From the NCBI GenBank assembly GCA_934045905.1, contig OW203766.1:28142309-28206308 (forward strand): a stretch of DNA of 64,000 bases, in the 5' to 3' direction. The position numbers and the translations under genes were made by a program. Below are positions 1 to 12,480 of this stretch, piece after piece; positions within the stretch are counted from its first letter, which is position 1, and every line of letters begins with the position of its first letter. The notes under the pieces were generated by a model. That model did no database searches, was not told where the DNA came from, and saw only the letters and a program-made list of their open reading frames with translations. The DNA comes from Leuctra nigra. Its lineage: Eukaryota > Arthropoda > Insecta > Plecoptera > Leuctridae.

Positions 1-3000
1 CTTTCTCCAAACTCTGGAAAGGCATAATGCCAAGCACAACAAATAGAGCAAAGTAGTCACCTGATTTCCGCTGTATGTAAATTTTTCAGATTGTTTATGT
101 ATCCATAATAATATTTTACGATCTTTTAGTTTAGAACAGAAAACAAACTAATTTGGAATGCATTCTTATACCATGTTGATCATGGATCATGCAGATGGAT
201 CATGGTCACGATCATGTATCGTGTAGGATCTAGCATGTAACCACTTAGTACCTGTATTTCACGTTGAATCTCCGACTCCTGAAGCAGCGTGTATCCGCGA
301 TATCTGTGACCAGGAGTTGCCTTGCGGTTCACGTCATGGATGAGACGGATGAACTCGACGTCGACTGGTCGAGAGGCGAGCTGCAATATATGTTTTCTTT
401 TAGATTGTGGATTTCTCTTTGTCAAAGATCTGTAACCCAGTTATACTCACGTCATCAAGTATCTTCTTGACGGCAATCTCTGTACGCCCAGATACGGTTA
501 CAAGTCGTGGAATTGCGTCTGTAGGAGCCCCGCCATTATTCTTCGCCTTATCGTGCCATTTCAATAAGATGTGACAATTCGCGCCTCCGAAACCAAAAGA
601 GTTAAAAGCGACGAGACCACCATCCCAAGGTGTCTGTTCTGTGATCACCTGAGGAAAATAAAGTATTAAGGGTAGTATCATATCATAAAGCATCATTAGG
701 TATATTGTTCACTTCTCAACTAATTTGTACAATGTTCAATCCAGATGTATTGCAAGAAGTAATATTATTTAATGAAACGAATACTCGTTGCAGCTTTGAC
801 TTCATAGGAAGAACGCTTCACTATTAATTTGTAGTGATGTGGATTTTACCGTAAATTTTTTTCTCGGTAAATTTACCGGTAAATTTACCGTAAATTTACC
901 GTCAGGCGGTAAATTTGTTTATTTTTGTCTAATTCAGGAATCGTGCTATTGGCTCTTGAAATAATTGTTTTAAAAGTGTTTTGGGGTGCCAAATGTGTAT
1001 TAAGTGATCAGGAAATGAAGGGGATGCCGTGGTTCTTCCAAGTGATTTCTTTTTGCATCGTTTGGTCTTCACACTCCAAAATTTAATAAAATGTATTAAT
1101 TGCATATAATTAAAGCTCAATAAATTAAATAATGCCATAATGGAGAACGTTACTGCCCCTGTTACACTCTCAAAACGTTGTTTATTATTATAATTAACAA
1201 TATTTATTTACCTATCGAATTTAACGTTTTGAAGATGTACAATGTACCTACCTCAAGCCATAAGCTATAATATTATCTGCAAGTTTTGTTTCCACATAAA
1301 TTATATGGGTGTAGACATATCCAACAATACACTTTGAAGAACCATTTGCTTCCCCTAATCTTCCCCAGGTCTCTTACAGTCATTTTCAAGTTGCAATTTA
1401 AATAATAGGTACCTTCATTTAAAACAAATCATAAAAAATTTGGATTTTTGTTTATACTTGGAATATTTGCACACTTCTCTGCTATGAAACCAAAGAAAAT
1501 ATATGAAGAAACACTTCTAGGGAAATCAAGTACAATTTAACAAGTACTCTAACTACAGAAAATGAAGCTAAAATGAAATAAAATAATAGATAAAATCTCG
1601 GATAAAATAAAGTTAGTATTCATGAAATAAAATGAACATTTTCTGCATATTTCTACCTACAAAATCGACATTGGTCAACATTTCACTTTGGTATAGGTAA
1701 TTGAGCGAGCGTAGCGAGCGTCACCACGGTACTCTTATGGCACTTTCTCTGTGTGTTTTTTTTTTTTTTGTGGCCGCGGTCCAGGTCAAACCGCTCAAGC
1801 AATCGATCTGAAATTTTGTACACATACTAACGTAATCTAGGAGGTCCCTGGGATCGTTTTTGAACGGGATCCCGTGATTGGTTCAAATTTAAAAAAAAAT
1901 ATCTTTCGATTGGTTGTTCCGATCAATTTGAAGTTTAGCAAAGTCATTTTAACCAACATTTTACCCAATCATAATAAATTTTAGCCAAATCCTCCCATTG
2001 GTTCAAATTTGAAACCATTTTTACGCTGATTTTTGTAATTTAAACTAGAACCGATTGACCAACTAACTTAAAACTTCGCATGGTCATTGGTACCAAAATT
2101 TAAGGTATTTTTGCCAATTTTCAGTATAATCTGTAGTTATTTTCAAAAGTTTGTGTCATTTTAGGGACATTTTATTCCATAATCTTGAAATATTTACTAC
2201 ATTTTCATTTCTGCTCCAAGGCCTATAGAGCAGCCAATCAGTCCACAATTTAAAATAAAACTAGCGCTTATAAAATCGGATGCAGTTCGAAGGCCACATA
2301 CTCCATTTGGTTTAAGTTTAAATAATATCTTCTGATTGGTCGACAATCAAAATGTTCCGATTTGGTTGAAATTTTGCATGGTGATCATAAGACCAACATA
2401 ATCTAACATTTCACACATGTTAAGCCCAATCAGTCAATTATTAATAGTAATTTTACAAGTTTAGTATGGGTTGTCAAAAGCTGGAAAAAGTATGTAGGAA
2501 AGTCACGACACAATGGATCTGATATTCATCCAAAGTATTTATATGGAGATTGGAAAGTTGCAGAGAAAATCGTATAGTGCCGTGTCGTTTATCGTGATTG
2601 GGGATGTTGCATGTTCTGTGCTCGCTCATCAACGCGTTACACTGAGCGTTTTCCTAGTTAAAAAAACATTACAATTTCAAAGTCATAAAACTTATGAATG
2701 AACACCTACAAATCAAAATGGACTACATTTCACTTTACTGTGAGGTCTGCTTGATATCCCTGAAAGTATTTCCCTACTATGTCCTTGGTTTTACATCGGA
2801 GAATGTGTGCAATAGGTACATTGTATAATGCAACATTTTAATGATATTCACTAGATCCCTCCACTTCTCATTTAAAGTGTAAATTTCACTGTTTTCTTGA
2901 CCTATGCCCTTGGCTGATTCCATAGAATATAATGATGATAATTTTGAAAATTTTACCATGGTAAAATTTATTTGGTAAATTTACGGTAAATTTACCTGAC

Positions 3001-6000
3001 CGGTAAATTTACCTGACCGTAAATTTACCGACTCACATCACTATTAATTTGCATCCTCATTTCATCAAATGCGCTTGTGTTTTCTTCATTTGTAACAGTT
3101 TTGATATTTGAACTCTTACTTGTAACCTGCCACTGGTTAATGCAGGGACACTTTTCTTTGGCGTCTTGTAGTTGATGTGGGGCGGAATGATTCCCGTCTC
3201 CATGGCAATAATGACCTTGGCCAAGGAGCAGAGACCGGAAGCTGGCTCCGTATGCCCGATGCTCGCCTTGATGGATCCGATTGGCAGCGGAGTTGTCCGA
3301 TTCTTGCAAAATACAGCGTCGAGAGCTGCACACTCTTCTGGATCTCCCACCTTAAATGGACAGAGGCTCAGTATAAATAGGATAATTCTAGTGCAGTTGC
3401 AAAATACTATATAGTATAATATCCACAGTATTTAATATTCCTACTTTGGTTCCCGTCCCATGTGCCTCAACCCAAGCCACACTGGCAGGATCAACTTGGC
3501 ATTCCACATAGAATTCTTCCAGAAGCTTCTGCTGCATCTCTCCTGAAGGATACGTGATTCCTTCTTCCTTGTATCCATCACAGTTGACCTTGCAGTGGAC
3601 TAGTGAAGCGTATATGCGTTTTGCTACGTTTGCCTTCTGGAGAATGATGGCCGAGATTGCCTCACTTCTGGCGTATCCTTTAGCTGAAAATAGAAGTTAG
3701 ATTTCCTCGATTAACCTACCGATCGAAAAAGGTTATAACTTTCTCAAAAATATATTTTGTTTAAATAACTATTAGATAGATATTCAGTTATAATATTTGA
3801 TCCTTGATTGTTTTAGATTGTTATATTATTAGGTATTTTATTGAATTGCTCCGAGCAGCTGGGATGCATTGATTGTGTTTGTTAATGTGCAGTAAATGGA
3901 GGGCTGAAGCTAGTTGGAGTAGCTCCAAGCAGGCTCAAAAAGTTCCAAACAGCAAAGAACAAACATATACATTGAAAATCATACCAATTGACACTGATTT
4001 TCGATTGTTCCTAAGAATAAAAGCATGGTTTCTTCACCTTCATCGTCAAAGGGCATGCACTTTCCCTCCATATTGAGAACTCCCAGACGCACGAACTGGC
4101 GGGTGACGCACGGGTGAGTGCACAAGTTGCTGGCAACGACGATCACTTGGTCGCAAACGCCATTCCTAATCGTCCTGTAGGCCCAGTCGATGGCATGAGA
4201 GCCGGAACTGCAGGCAGTGTCAAGCATGAAGCTGGGACCTAGCAAGGAATCAAATCTGTTTAAAATCACCAATCTACATGGTTATAACGCAGATTCTCAT
4301 AACGTTGACGTACCATTAACTTTGAGCCAGAACGAAATGCGTGTGGCAAATGAGGTGCGAGACGACGTCATCATTCCGTATTCGAGGTCTGTGATTGGCT
4401 CGTGGAAGAATCTGTAGTCGCTCTCGGCGTAGCAACAGGCGACAATCACGGCAGTTCTGGTGCCTCGGAAATCGTCGGGATGGAGGCCTACACAGAATAC
4501 AAAGGTTCACATTCTTATGGATGACACAAGAAAAATCGGGATTATAAGATTATAAGTCTGCTACACTCTCTGTGTTTTGTTTATAAAGACAAGGGGGAAC
4601 AAAACGCCATTTGAATATTGTGCCCACGTATAGTCCAAAATAAAATTTGATCTCTCCGGAGTTACCTGCCGTCAATTGGCAGCAGCTGGACCCTTACCTA
4701 ATATCGCGAAATGTTGGTGCTAAGATGGTGCCGAGTTCAAGGTCGGTGCTACTACGGGTTATTAAGATAGGGGGCTGTGCATAAAGGACGTCACGCTAAA
4801 AATGGGATATTTTGACACCCCCCCTCCCCCCTGTCACGCTGTGTCACACTTTTCGAGACCCCCCCCCCCCCTAAAAGGACGTCACAAATCTATCTCTACC
4901 CCCCCTTAAATAGAATATTTTTGACTGTAAAATGTAACAGAATTTCTCGTTTTTAGCGAAATTTCCGGTCCCGACGTATCAACTGAAATTTAAAATGCTT
5001 GAAAACATCTATATCAAAACGTGACGTCCTACTGCCACCAGTACCCCCCCCCTCCCCCTGTCACATTGTGTCCTATACTGGTGCACCCCCCCTCCCCCCC
5101 TGAAGCGTGACGTCCTTTATGCACAGCCCCTAGGTAGCACCAAGTAGCACCGTGCTAACTAGCCCCGTCCTACCATTTCGCGATATTAGGTAAGGGTCCA
5201 GGCTCTCCCCGACATTGATAATACAACCCAAGGCACTTGATTCTGTTCTCTCGTCAGTACTCGGGGGTATGTGTGGTCAATTGGTCAATTGGTTGTGACA
5301 CAAAAGAATTTTTTTTTCATTGTAGCATTGTAACTTTTCAAATTGAATTGGCTATTTTGCTCCAGAGAATCAATGGGCAGATTATAATTATCGGGAACGT
5401 GATTTAGTCAAATGAATTTAGTTATTAAGTAAAGATTTATAGGAAAGGATTATCTATCAATCCTAGATAACGTAAATATCAACATGGGGATTGGCAGGCT
5501 TCTTTTAACGCTCACTATATAATTCACAGCTCACACGCCGAACTCGCCCCTATTGTGGAACGTACTCTAGGTATGTTTGTTTACCTGCATCGACGATGGC
5601 CTCGTAAGTTTTCTCCAGAATCATGCGAGCCATCGGGTCCATGATGTCTCCTTGCTTTGGATGAACTCCGAAGAACGCGGCATCGAACTTCTTGATGACG
5701 TTCAGTTTTCCAGATCGAATTGGCACGAACTTGTGTTCTGGAAATAGAGATAGGCGTCAATTATCTCGAACAGATTCAAAAGATTACCAACAAGTAGTTC
5801 TATCGAGGGGTGACAAAATGACGAAACAAAATCCTTATTTTTATTTAGTGTTTCAAAAACGTTAGTTTTATTAGGACTTGACTTCATAACGAAAGAATTC
5901 CGTTTTAATTATTTCTCTTTTAAACTCCTACTCAAGACAACTCTGGTACTTAGTAAAAACACAAATTAAAACACAGAGAGCCAGCGCTATGTCTGCCTTC

Positions 6001-7118
6001 TCAAGCCAACTGGTGGGAAAATAATGAATATAAATAATAACCACCTTATCGTCCGACATAACTGAAATCAGAGCTGTACATCAGCTGATGACCTGCTGTA
6101 ATCTAAACCGCGCTTCGCTCTCTCTCTTACACATGGCTGCAAGCAATAACATAATCCAATTGGCAGGGAAGAGACAACTAGACTATGGCTCAACACGTTA
6201 TTGTCCGTGTATGTAATGTCTCAATAAATTTACGTTCCCTACTATTACTTTCCTCATGCAATGCAGCAATGGGCCGGCTAAATCAAAATTAAAATTATTT
6301 CAATTCATGCGAGGCTACTATTACTAAAGATGTCGAAATTGTATGCGCTCTTATGTTGTCACGATGCTCTTTTATACGGACACTAAGTCCGTCCGTATAC
6401 ATTGTCCGTATCCTGTCCCCTTGTTCCTGCCCGACAATCGCATAACGCATTCAAACGGCCGTTTTAGACAATTGAGAGAGAAAAAATGTTTTATATAAAT
6501 CGGTGTTACTTTGATAGGATGTTCACATGATCAGTCTGATTATATATTAGTGGAGAACATACCCGTGAACCATTGATCTCAAATTTTAATCATGGTTAGA
6601 AAAAAGACAAACTTAGGGTTATTACTTGGCACATTTTTTAAATTATATTTTATATGACACCCATTGAGACAAGAAAATATACAATTAATTCAAAAAAAAT
6701 CAACGAATTACTAAAAAATTAAAAATGTACCAAGTGATAACCATAAGTTCGTCTTTTATCTAATCATGATTTAAATTTCAAATCAATTCGTCAACCCATT
6801 TAGTCTCCAATCGTATCCAAAAACGTGCCTGCAACAAGCGGCAAAATAACTCTTACTTTCCACGCTCCACCTCCTGTCATCCTGGGACACCATGTCGACC
6901 TTGTTCATGAGGTTGTCACGGAGTTGGTAGACGTTGTCGGAGTCTGGATAGACGCCGGAGAGACCGCTGACGACGACCTCCTCGCCTGGAGGCGGCGACG
7001 CCAGCCAGGCGCCGGCACGCGTCGCGGCGCTCATCTTGGCGTCGGCAGCCGTCGCGGCGCTCATCTTGGCGTCGGAGTCACACGGTGGCGTCTCGGTGAC
7101 TTTGTCGTTTGGCCCCAT
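1..7118 (-). CDS. FASN: Type I fatty acid synthase, copy 1 (5' part, cut by window edge)
   Basis: This is the N-terminal part of an animal fatty acid synthase, a cytosolic multienzyme that extends acyl chains with malonyl units. Coding exons on the minus strand are 7118-6857, 5737-5585, 4487-4314, 4238-4038, 3683-3445, 3350-3120, 648-451, 380-252 and 13-1. Their lengths and phases match those of the second copy exactly. They encode the ketosynthase and the start of the acyltransferase. The ketosynthase Cys (DTACSSG), the first His (EAHGTGT) and the second His ([10 protein letters not shown]) are all present. The start ATG at 7118 follows a splice acceptor ending at 7125, so the 5' UTR is spliced. 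Introns hold a 2.2 kb hAT element with a Helitron-like insert, and a nested MITE pair. The rest lies left of the window, so intactness cannot be judged. Confidence 0.9.
832..3043. mobile_element. hAT-type DNA transposon with perfect 8-bp target duplication
   Basis: Ends are inverted (TAGTGATGTG at 832, CACATCACTA ending 3043), and an identical 8-bp duplication TTAATTTG flanks them at 824-831 and 3044-3051. Both subterminal regions are packed with GGTAAATTTACC-type repeats. The element is 2212 bp and holds a Helitron-like insertion at 1702-2657. I do not recognise a transposase in it. It sits in intron 6 of FASN copy 1, 76 bp from exon 6. Confidence 0.85.
1702..2657 (+). mobile_element. Helitron-like element, short copy, nested in a hAT element
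   Basis: It starts TGAGCGAGCGTAGCGAGCG, has an inverted GCTCGCTC near its right end, and finishes with a hairpin (AACGC to GCGTT) followed by TTTTCCTAG. A CTAG end after a short hairpin and no target duplication is the Helitron pattern; T on both sides suits the Helentron branch. The second copy at 22896-24812 shares both ends. Confidence 0.65.
4687..5200. mobile_element. MITE with TGGACCCTTACC ends, interrupted by a second MITE
   Basis: Inverted ends TGGACCCTTACCTAATATCG (4687) and its complement (ending 5200) flank a core split by the element at 4771-5130. It lies in intron 2 of FASN copy 1. No coding capacity is seen. Confidence 0.7.
4771..5130. mobile_element. MITE with GGGGCTGTGCATAAAGGACG ends
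   Basis: It has long inverted ends and flanking TAG on both sides, in line with a 3-bp target duplication (PIF/Harbinger-like). The interior is C-rich. A diverged copy is at 45552-45897. Confidence 0.7.
6455..6850. mobile_element. Fragment of the TTAA-type MITE abutting the FASN copy 1 exon 1 donor
   Basis: It matches the interior of 14222-14750, including GACAAACTTAGGGTTAT and its inverted partner, but lacks the terminal TTAA ends. Its right end stops within a few bases of the exon 1 donor (GTAAG at 6856-6852). Related fragments lie at about 7493-7700 and 36775-37215. Confidence 0.6.
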
Positions 7119-7164
7119 GGGTCACTGAAATCACAACAGTTCATTATACTCTCATGAATACGTA

Positions 7165-7363
7165 CACTCAACAAATGATAAAACGGTATTCGAAAGAAAC
7201 GGATTGTCTGAAAAAGTGATGGCATCATCCGATGAAGTCTATGCTAACTCGTCATCTACTTCTAGTAGCTGCGCTCTGATTTCATTTATATTAATTGATT
7301 GTCAAGGAACCTGACCAGCAGCCAATCTGTTTCGTTCAATACCGTTTTATGATTTGTTGGGTG
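7165..7363. mobile_element. TA-flanked MITE (CACTC ends)
   Basis: Inverted ends (CACTCAACAAATGATAAAAC and its partner) are flanked by TA on both sides, as for Tc1/mariner-like elements. It is 199 bp and lies just upstream of FASN copy 1 exon 1, in the 5' intron. Confidence 0.75.
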
Positions 7364-7492
7364 TACAATAGATAGTTCAGGCGGTAAAGTGATTGTCTTT
7401 TTTAGTAAATGAAGAGCACAGTTTTTAAGTTAAAGTAAGAGTAAGTGTGAGTTTTACTAAATGATGACATGACATAAAAAACGCTTTGTTTA

Positions 7493-7700
7493 CGTGATAC
7501 TAGCGCTCGGCCGTGGAGCAAATAAGAATGATAACAATTCCACAAATGGGTGTAATTTTGATAGAATGTTCACAATGATCAGTCTGATTGTATTACATTG
7601 GTATTTTTGTTATAGACGTCGGATTTGGTACAAAACCGTGCAATATGCTCCATCGGCAACGATTGGAGACCAAATCGTAATTTATGTGAAATTTTAATAT
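7493..7700. mobile_element. Fragment of the TTAA-type MITE family
   Basis: It begins GTGATACTAGCGCTCGGCCG, the same subterminal sequence as 14222, and includes GATGTTCACA-like and GATTGGAGACCAAA stretches. The remainder is rearranged. Confidence 0.5.
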
Positions 7701-8641
7701 CATGTTATTCATGTATAGGGGGAGAGTTACCTAAGACGATAAATTTCGCTCTTTTCCATGTTCCCGTGGGAGGGGGGGGGGGGGGGGGGAGGGGGGCCGA
7801 AATCTGCAGTTACGCAACTTCTTCGCTCGCCCAAAGATAGTGCAAAGTGCGTCATATAATCTCACCTCGTGACCTATACATGATAAAAATGCAAAGCAAA
7901 TGACCGAACTCAGTCACTTCATAGAGAAAAAGATTCAGAGATGGTTTCCAACGAGCAAGGTAAGTTGAAACTGGCAATCGTATTCTTATACCAACTTTAG
8001 TATAATATTCTAGGGATGTCAATGGTCAATACTGTTTATTTAAAACACCCCGATTTACGACTGTACGGAAAGAGATCTTTGCAAAATGTATAATATTTAA
8101 TTTTGGGCTAAGTTACTATTATCTGTAGATATTTATTATTGTAATATACAAATATTTTTTTATTCACGAATCCTTTTGTGCTATTTATCCACAGAAGGCA
8201 TGCTATGGATGATTTAATATATTGTACTTTGTGTATACCTATTGATGAAATATATGAAGAAATAAATATTAATAATTCCACGGACCGAGAGAACAATAGA
8301 GTAATTCGGGGAAAGGACGACGAAAAGACCTCGACCATTTTGTATACCCCGTGACCGTCAAGTTGAAGGATACGTTGTAGAGGATGTTGTGTTGTAGTTG
8401 TATGTCGGCGAATGACAAAGTGATAGAGAATTGTTTGTGAATCGGTTGCCACTTCTTTTGAAATGTTGTTTTTTACTAAATTTAAGAGCTGTATGAGTAT
8501 AGTAACATCAAGGTAGTTTATTTCAAATTCAAAAAAAAATAAATAATAATAATTAAAACAACTATTTACAAAAAGCAATAAATCATCTGCAAATTTGACA
8601 CAGAGAAAATCAAATATATAAGGAGCAAGTAATAATTTTAA

Positions 8642-9176
8642 GGTGCTGCAAGCGCAAGCGATTTTGCTGCTTTTTGTAGACACTTTTTGCGATACGATTG
8701 GAGACGAAAAGGGTAGACCAAATTATTTGAAATTTTAATCGTGATTAGATAAAAGACAAACTTAGGGTTATCCCTTGGTACATTTTTAATTTTTTGTTTC
8801 GTTAATTAATAATTAGTAATAATTAGTGGATTTTTGATAAAAAATTTGCTATTTTCTTGTCTCCCTAGCCGCCGTATAAAATTAAATTTCAAAAATGTGC
8901 CAAGGGATACCCCTAAGTTTGTCTTTCATCTAATCATGATTAAAATATGAGATCAATTGGTTAACGGGTTTGGTCTCCAATCGTTCGCAAATTTCAGAGT
9001 TTTGCGCGGTTTTGTTGAATAACTGGCGCTTAATTAATTATGCAATAAGCAAGAATGAAAAAGTGCTACTTATATACAATCAGACTGATCATGTGAACAT
9101 CCTGTAAAAGTTACACTCACTTATGAAACAATTTTTCTCTCTCAATTTTCTAAAACGGCCGAGCGCTAGTATCACC
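8642..9176 (-). mobile_element. TTAA-flanked MITE, full length
   Basis: TTAA at 8638-8641 and 9177-9180 flanks ends GGTGCTGCAAGCGC and GCGCTAGTATCACC, which are imperfect inverted repeats. It is 535 bp and non-coding, with internal inverted halves. The TTAA target suits piggyBac-type transposases. It is inverted relative to 14222-14750. Confidence 0.8.
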
Positions 9177-9249
9177 TTAAAATGACGATTTAAGTAGATT
9201 GTAGATGACATTCTAATTGGAAAATTGTTAATTTGTATTTACAAATTAA

Positions 9250-9800
9250 ATGACGAGGAGATCTCTAACCCTCATCAGTGCGTTGTGTCGAATGGCTGAC
9301 CGTCCGGCCGGGTAGCTCGGTTGGTAGAGCTCTCACCCGGCAAGTGAGAGGTCCCGGGTTCGAGCCCCGGTTCGGTCGGACATTTTTCACTTCGCACTTC
9401 CCTTCCTATCATCCTGACTCCACTGGAAGTTTTCCATAAAACCCAGTATATCATCAATCGAGCTGAAAAGCAACTCGTTAAGTCGAGTAAAAGAGGGTTG
9501 CGCACGGTTGTGCAATGAGACATGGTGACAGCATCGTCACCGGTGGTCTGACAGTTCGTAGTGGCCATTCACTACCTTCATTCCATTATCCTAGGAGAAC
9601 TCTAACCCTCATCAGTGCGTTGTGTCGAATGGCTGACCGTCGGCCGGGTAGCTCGGTTGGTAGAGCTCTCACCCGGCAAGTGAGAGGTCCCGGGTTCGAG
9701 CCCCGGTTCGGTCGGACATTTTTCACTTCGCACTTCCCTTCCTATCATCCTGACTCCACTGGAAGTTTTCCATAAAACCCAGTATATCATTAATTCGTTT
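9250..9800 (+). mobile_element. tRNA-derived SINE, tandem pair
   Basis: Two tRNA-like units (9302-9381 and about 9639-9717) lie about 336 bp apart in copies of the same longer unit, which includes CTCTAACCCTCATCAG. Each has an A box (TAGCTCGGTTGG), a B box (GGTTCGAGCCC) and an anticodon arm with loop CCGGCAA. The shared flanks and the inverted third copy at 46545 mark a dispersed SINE rather than tRNA genes. Confidence 0.75.
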
Positions 9801-10049
9801 AAACTGACCTTAGAGCCTTTATACAGTGCGGCTTTAAAGCACTCATGATTCATGAATCGACGACTTTTTACAAGTTTTTTTTTCGGGTTCGGTGATTGCA
9901 TTGTTTTGATATTTACACATTTCCACTGAAATGTATTTAAACTTCCCATTTGTAATTTTATGAGACAAACTTACGAATACGTAAGTTCATAAAATTAGAT
10001 AGTCTCATAAAATTAGAGAGACGTAACATATTGTCCTTATTTCTTCCAG

Positions 10050-11208
10050 GCTGGCTCCTGCGCCTCCTGGTGGCTCTCCTCTGTTCGCACACGTCACATT
10101 GCCAGGAGGGAAACACTAAGCCATCCTGCACCACGGATCATTTGGATTTCCACTGCAGACACGTCAAGTCCTTCGCCTTCATCACTCCTCTGCTTCCAAC
10201 ACAACCTCCAGGAATCACTATGTTCAGACTCACCGACAGTCCGGATTTCCAACTCACAAGCACAGACTTCAACCACTCGGCGTTCCAGAACACGAGGGAG
10301 TTAGAATTACTGCGTTGCGACGTGCCCACAATTAATCCAGAACTCTTCACATCCTTGCCAAGACTAACAATGCTCTCAATCCTGTCAAACAATCTCACAG
10401 AGATCACTTCAAGCTCGTTCTTAGGTTTGGAACGGTTGGAGTCGATTGCACTTCATGACAACCAGATAGCGTCAGTTGCTGCTGACACTTTCACGAACTT
10501 GAGCAATCTGACGACAGTGTACTTCAGCAACAACAGCTTAGCTTTTTTAACTGATAATATGTTTAAGAATCAGAGGAAAATGAGGCATATGTACTTTGCA
10601 CATAGCGAGATTGCAGTTCTGAATGACAACACATTCGAGGGTTTGGTTAAATTGCAGCACCTTAATTTAAGATACAACAGGATCGAGAGTATAAGTCCTG
10701 GAGCCTTCACTGTGTTGACTGAATTGACAACTTTGTATCTCGGTTATAACAAACTCCAGAGTATTTCTCCAGAGTTATTCCAGACCAACACACGACTTAA
10801 AGACTTGGACTTGTCAGGGAATAACCTGGCCAATCTGGCGAACTATCCTTTGAATATTCCATCTTTGATTGAAGTCACTCTGAATGATGGTAAAATACAG
10901 TCCATTCCCGTTGATTATTTTGCGAATTTGAAGAATGTGTCTACACTTAGTTTGATCAGCAATGAACTGAGTCGGTTTGAAGATGTTTCGATTGAAGGTT
11001 TGCCAGAACTCCAGTACTTGTATCTAGACTCGAATAAGTTCACGTCGTTCAAAATGACCGCTTTTAGGGAATTGTATCCAGATTTTGCAGCTATAAAAGT
11101 TGGGAGTTTCAAGGTATTGAGATTTGAGAATAATCCTTGGGACTGTTCCGAACCGGTTGTTGAAGACATGGTCAAACTTTGCAGGGGGCGGGGATTCGAA
11201 TTCTGGAG
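10050..11208 (+). CDS. Leucine-rich-repeat extracellular protein, single large exon
   Basis: This open exon of 1159 nt encodes about 386 residues between a clean acceptor (TTTCTTCCAG before 10050) and donor (TGGAG then GTAAAC after 11208). It starts with the hydrophobic end of a signal peptide (WLLRLLVALLC), so the ATG is in an upstream exon. A Cys-bearing N-terminal cap follows, then about ten 24-residue LRRs (LxxLxLxxNxL) and a C-terminal cap NPWDC with later Cys. It is probably secreted or a cell-surface receptor ectodomain. It lies on the strand opposite FASN copy 1, inside that gene's 5' intron. The next exon is not identified: the Ig exon at 38844 starts in another phase. Confidence 0.8.
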
Positions 11209-12208
11209 GTAAACATATCAAATATTCAGATACTCATCTTTTTAGTGAATCCGTTTATTCTTTGTAATCCCAAATGTGTTGTTTCCAAGAACATTTTGCA
11301 TGAATACAAAATGAAGATAATTTCAGCCCGGAATTTGTACACGATCTTTGCTATTAAAAAATGCAATTATGTATGAATTTATTACATTTTTACTATTTTT
11401 TTAAAATGTCGTGGAGTTCTTATTCTCAGATTACAAAACATGAGACAAACATTCTCAATAAATCCAGTATTGTATCTATATGTCTACATTTCGTTTCCGG
11501 TCATTCCTTAAATATATACATCAAATTTGTTTCGTAAATTCAACTTTCAAAATAACAGGTTTATATGTTATGCTTTAATGTAGATGAATTATTTATATTT
11601 TAAAATTATATTCGTAATATTCAAGATCCATTACATTATTTTCAATTCAAACTGAATTAATTCTGTTCGATGTACAGGTAAACTCCTTGCAATCTTAATT
11701 GATTTGATGAAGGTACCTAGTTAAAAACTTGAATTATTTTAATTTTGTAGTACCTACCTATTAACTCAACTCAGGTCATTATTTTATGTACTCAACAATA
11801 ATGAAAATACTATATTTATAATTTATTAGATAACTAGATTGTTGAAATACATCTTTTAATATTTGTAAACTTTTAACTCAATAAGAAGTCTTCGTTACAA
11901 AAATCCCCTGTTACGTGGCACATTTGCATGGAATCTACACAAATAGGCTCCATTTAGAAGAATCTTCGCTTTAGTTAAATAGCAGACTTGCACATTATCT
12001 ATAGCGGGGTGGTGGATGTATATACTACAGCTAATATTGCAATTCCTTCCATCCACCAAATCCTTTCTAATTGATCTAGCCGCAATCAGTGAACATCCAC
12101 CCGCAATCTCAAAGCAAGATGTGCTTTGTGGGATCAAAAACAAGAATTATTATCCCAACAAAATATCCCAACACCTAAGGTTTAAAGATTATGTTACATT
12201 TGTCTTAC

Positions 12209-12480
12209 CTTCAAGAGTACACTAACACACTGCCAATTCAACTGAACTTATTTAATATAATAACCCCCGTGTGATTGTTTGTAAGAGTTCGATATTTTAG
12301 CAAATTCTCACCTGGCAGAAGACACTTCCGGAGGGCTTAATCGTGAGAGCGCATTTCCATTCAAATCGCATTTCAATTCGAGGACCAATTCATTTGGGGG
12401 GTCAATGTTTCCTTAATTTGTAGCCAAATTTATGGATATCTCAAGGTCCGAAATAATAATGAGGTTTGAGATGTCAAATG
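12209..12480 (-). promoter_or_regulatory. FASN copy 1 non-coding first exon and promoter block
   Basis: A minus-strand splice donor (GAAG then GTAAGAC) ends an untranslated exon at 12209. About 250 bp from here aligns with 38029-38310 upstream of copy 2. Shared stretches include GCCCTCCGGAAGTG, a TGTGATTGT run on the plus strand, and CAGTTGAA near the exon start. The CAGTTG could be an initiator. No transcript data confirm the start site. Confidence 0.6.

Noticed and set aside
929..1138. Possible BED zinc finger of a hAT transposase
   Set aside because: The 69-codon frame lacks a clear Cys/His pattern; coding status unsupported.
8108..8683. 191-codon minus-strand open frame
   Set aside because: Low-complexity AT-rich translation, overlaps the end of a MITE, and has no family features.
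9302..9381. tRNA-like cloverleaf with anticodon-loop CCGGCAA
   Set aside because: It has C where U33 is expected, and the flanking DNA is shared with two other copies, which marks a SINE rather than a tRNA gene.
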